A program made the position numbers and the translations under genes. The notes beneath the pieces are model-generated. The model had not been told where the DNA came from and did not search any database. It worked only from the letters and a program-made list of their open reading frames with translations. From the NCBI GenBank assembly GCA_039654915.1, contig CM077599.1:23187501-23251500 (forward strand): 64,000 nucleotides of DNA, written 5' to 3'. Positions 61,768 through 64,000 of this stretch are shown piece by piece. Every line of letters begins with the position of its first letter. Position 1 is the stretch's first letter. Source of the DNA: Aquilaria yunnanensis (taxonomy: Eukaryota > Streptophyta > Magnoliopsida > Malvales > Thymelaeaceae).

Positions 61768-62499
61768 CCCTCGGTAAAAGTCAAGCACCACCCTCAGTAA
61801 AGGTCGAGTATCACCCTCGGATCGGACGAGCGACAACCTCGGAAAAAGAGGGTACGCAGTCCTTGACCCTATAACCTCGGTAAACCACCATCCTCAGCGA
61901 GGTAGAGCTTCTTCTGAAGGTGCCTCGCTCCGCCGAAGAACTCATCCTAACAGCCCTCGATAATGATATCTAGCCGAATGGGGCCTCCTACTCCGAAAGG
62001 GTCTCGTTCCCCGAAGGGGTCTTATGGAAATAAGACAAAACAGTTAATAAGCCTCTGACACAGAGACCTTGCACATGTCCCTGACACACAGACCTCCCAC
62101 GTCCCTGACACACAAACTTCCCGCGGCCCTGACTCCTGGACAAAACAGCCTATGGCCAGCTGGAGGTCCCCCCATCCCCGAAGATACGGATCACACCCGA
62201 CCGAACACATGTCATGATCTGAGCGAGCTATGTCAAACGAACTCCTCCCAACGCTCTCCTATAAATACTTGGAGAATAACCTTGGTAAAGACGGACAACT
62301 TTCTCCACTCTTTTACTCTTCACTCTCTGCTCCTTACTCACCAAATACTAACTTGGGCGTTGGAGGCTCCTCCCTCGGAAACACATTCCGGGAAGTTCCT
62401 AACCCTTGTTCTTCTGAGCATTTTAGGCACTCTCACACCAGAAGCCCATACTTCAGGTCATCATGTCGTACAATAAAGATGCCGACGGGCATCAAGCAC

Positions 62500-63425
62500 T
62501 ACTAGTAGGAGCGTTGGAATAAGTGGTCAATGGCTGGTTCCCACGTTAGGCACACAACGGATGACTCGGGGATTGTCTTGAAGCACATGATAGGCTCCAT
62601 CCTAAATGAGATGTGTTAGGATCAAATGGTAGCAAATATTTTCTTCCTACAACTTATATTACATACTACAAATTACTTTTAAAATTAATTGATATTTTTA
62701 ACCATATGTCAATTGTAGTAGGTAAGAGAATAAGATTAAGTAGAGTCTACATTCAAGGAGTGGTGAACTTAGACTCACACACAGAGAAAGTTTGGTGAGC
62801 TTGTCGATCCCATTGTGCATCAATTGAGGGTAAATTTTCATTTATCGCAACTAACAATAATTAAATATAACATTATGTATTCATTTTTTTTATTAATTCT
62901 AAGTTCATTTTATTGTGGGAGGGATACATCTAGGGGTCCATCAAAAGTACCCTAATTTGGATGACCACCCACAGTCTGATGCTAATGCATGGAGTGAGAT
63001 ACAACGTCTACAAAAGAAGGGTTGACTACCGAGTATTCCTTGTCACCTTGCAGATCTGAACATATTTGGACTAAAGTAGCTATATTCTATTTCAAATAAT
63101 TTTTTTCTCAATTAAATCACTTTTATTTCACTAACTAACTCTAATATTTTTTTCCTTGGCAACTACATTAGGCATGTAACACTGAAGAGGCTGAGATTGC
63201 TAAGCTGAGGCCAGAGAATGTCTAATTGCGGAGCCAATTGTCCTGGTTCTAGTTTGAGGTTCACGATGATAAATGTTGCAGTGAGTGCCACGATTCACTC
63301 CTTGATACAGCATGGCATCATACAAGTAGCTGTAATCCCCTCGATCTCATGACCAAATCGTCTACTCAGCTAGATGACAATCCAAGTACTCCAGATGATC
63401 AGCTCAACTTTGCATCTTGTTAAAT
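62500..63425 (+). pseudogene. CACTA-like remnant right of the nested LTR elements
   Basis: Sequence continues from the left remnant after removal of the nested LTR elements. Broken frames include an HPQSDANAWSEIQRLQKKG-like stretch (about 62972-63025) and a coiled EEAEIAKLRAENV stretch (about 63187-63226), both of the kind seen near the end of plant CACTA second ORFs. Stops are frequent, so it is dead. Confidence 0.4.
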
Positions 63426-64000
63426 GTCATTTAGTGGGTTTTCAATTTTAGTGGATGATTTATGTCATCATTTAATATAATTGAAACTTTCTTTGTACAT
63501 ATTTGATAATTTTTATATATAATACTTCATTGATTCTACATTTAGTTATACACACACAAATTAGTATCTAAAAAAGCTGTCATTTAAAAAAATTAATCAT
63601 TGGAAAATTTTAGCACCGTTTTCTTTTTCAAAATCATCAATCAGGAAGTTAATAATATTAAATGTAGCAAAATCATGGCAGAGTTAATAATAATAAATGT
63701 AACAAAATCACCGCAAAAAAACTCATCACAAAATCATCATATGATTATCATCGCAAAATCATTGCAGTTATATCATAGGAAAAGCGTCATATGTAATCAT
63801 TATAAAATCGTCGCGTGCGTACCATATAGCAAAATCATCATGTGTAGTCATCGTAAAAACATAGCATGTACCCGTCGCATGGTGCATCGACTTTGCGACA
63901 ATTCCTATATCCCACAACAAAATTTTCTAATATTACGTGAGACAATTTTAATCATAGTAAATGTTATTTTGCTATGATTTTCCTACTATAATTACCATTT
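63426..64000. repeat. subterminal repeats of a CACTA-like element
   Basis: Between about 63640 and 63870 the word GCAAAATCATCA/G and variants recurs some ten times in direct orientation, typical of CACTA subterminal regions. The expected CACTA/TAGTG terminus is not inside the window. The 125-codon frame over this stretch is not called as a gene. Confidence 0.4.

Larger units (their letters stand above)
42288..62494. mobile_element. solo LTR (about 780 bp) split by the large retrotransposon
   Basis: The left piece starts TGATAGCC at 42288 and stops at the insertion site. The right piece resumes at 61773 and ends GGGCATCA at 62494. Joined, it has TGAT...ATCA ends flanked by the 5-bp repeat AGCAC (42283-42287 and 62495-62499). 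A TATA-type sequence CTATAAATAC near 62261 suits an LTR promoter. Most of the coordinate span is the nested element, not this LTR. Confidence 0.7.

Noticed and set aside
63600..63977. 125-codon open frame at the right edge
   Set aside because: It spans short direct subterminal repeats and its amino acid content simply reflects them.

Overview
The window is a stretch of an angiosperm nuclear chromosome. The evidence is many-exon genes with GT-AG introns and plant-only families (TIC100, DEMETER/ROS1-type DNA glycosylase, FAR1-related factor, phytosulfokine), set in AT-rich sequence full of plant transposons. I cannot name the species. I rebuilt the exons by eye from splice signals, phase and family resemblance. 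In all four host genes the phases close exactly, giving predicted proteins of 840, 1546, 825 and 85 residues.

Left part (1-25 kb, genic). TIC100 (minus, 11 exons) is a subunit of the chloroplast inner-envelope import translocon. A LINE remnant and a 1.25-kb TIR transposon with a nested Stowaway MITE lie between it and a 17-exon DEMETER/ROS1-like 5-methylcytosine DNA glycosylase (plus). The transposon ends about 0.5 kb before the glycosylase start codon. A convergent FAR1-related (FRS2/FHY3-like) gene (minus) follows. It has a short uORF and three consecutive 69-nt exons encoding the same repeat.

Middle part (25-42 kb, sparse). This AT-rich stretch holds decayed fragments, a foldback MITE at 29.8 kb, and a small three-exon phytosulfokine (PSK) precursor gene on the minus strand at 32.6-33.1 kb. 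It also holds a TIR element that has captured a broken DUF868 gene copy, CACTA-type transposase remnants and a 1.4-kb solo LTR.

Right part (42-62 kb, a nested transposon stack). CACTA-like sequence is interrupted by a solo LTR (TSD AGCAC). That LTR is interrupted by a 19.4-kb LTR retrotransposon (TSD CCCTC) with two 3737-bp LTRs of equal length that match wherever I compared them. The big element has a PBS and PPT and a decayed Ty3/gypsy Tat-type gag. I see no reverse transcriptase or integrase. In place of pol it carries an open, sense-strand cargo module: three tandem genes for a basic, cysteine-rich protein resembling the nucleic-acid-binding proteins of some plant RNA viruses, then a full-length intronless LONELY GUY (LOG) cytokinin-activating enzyme gene. 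The second and third cysteine-rich copies and LOG share a similar TATA promoter cassette, and part of it is amplified as an 87-bp minisatellite in front of LOG. About 2.3 kb of tandem hairpin-forming repeats follow. This non-autonomous retrotransposon, carrying a possible silencing-suppressor-like family and a hormone-activating enzyme, is the best candidate here for an undescribed system. Its activity and the viral relationship are inference.
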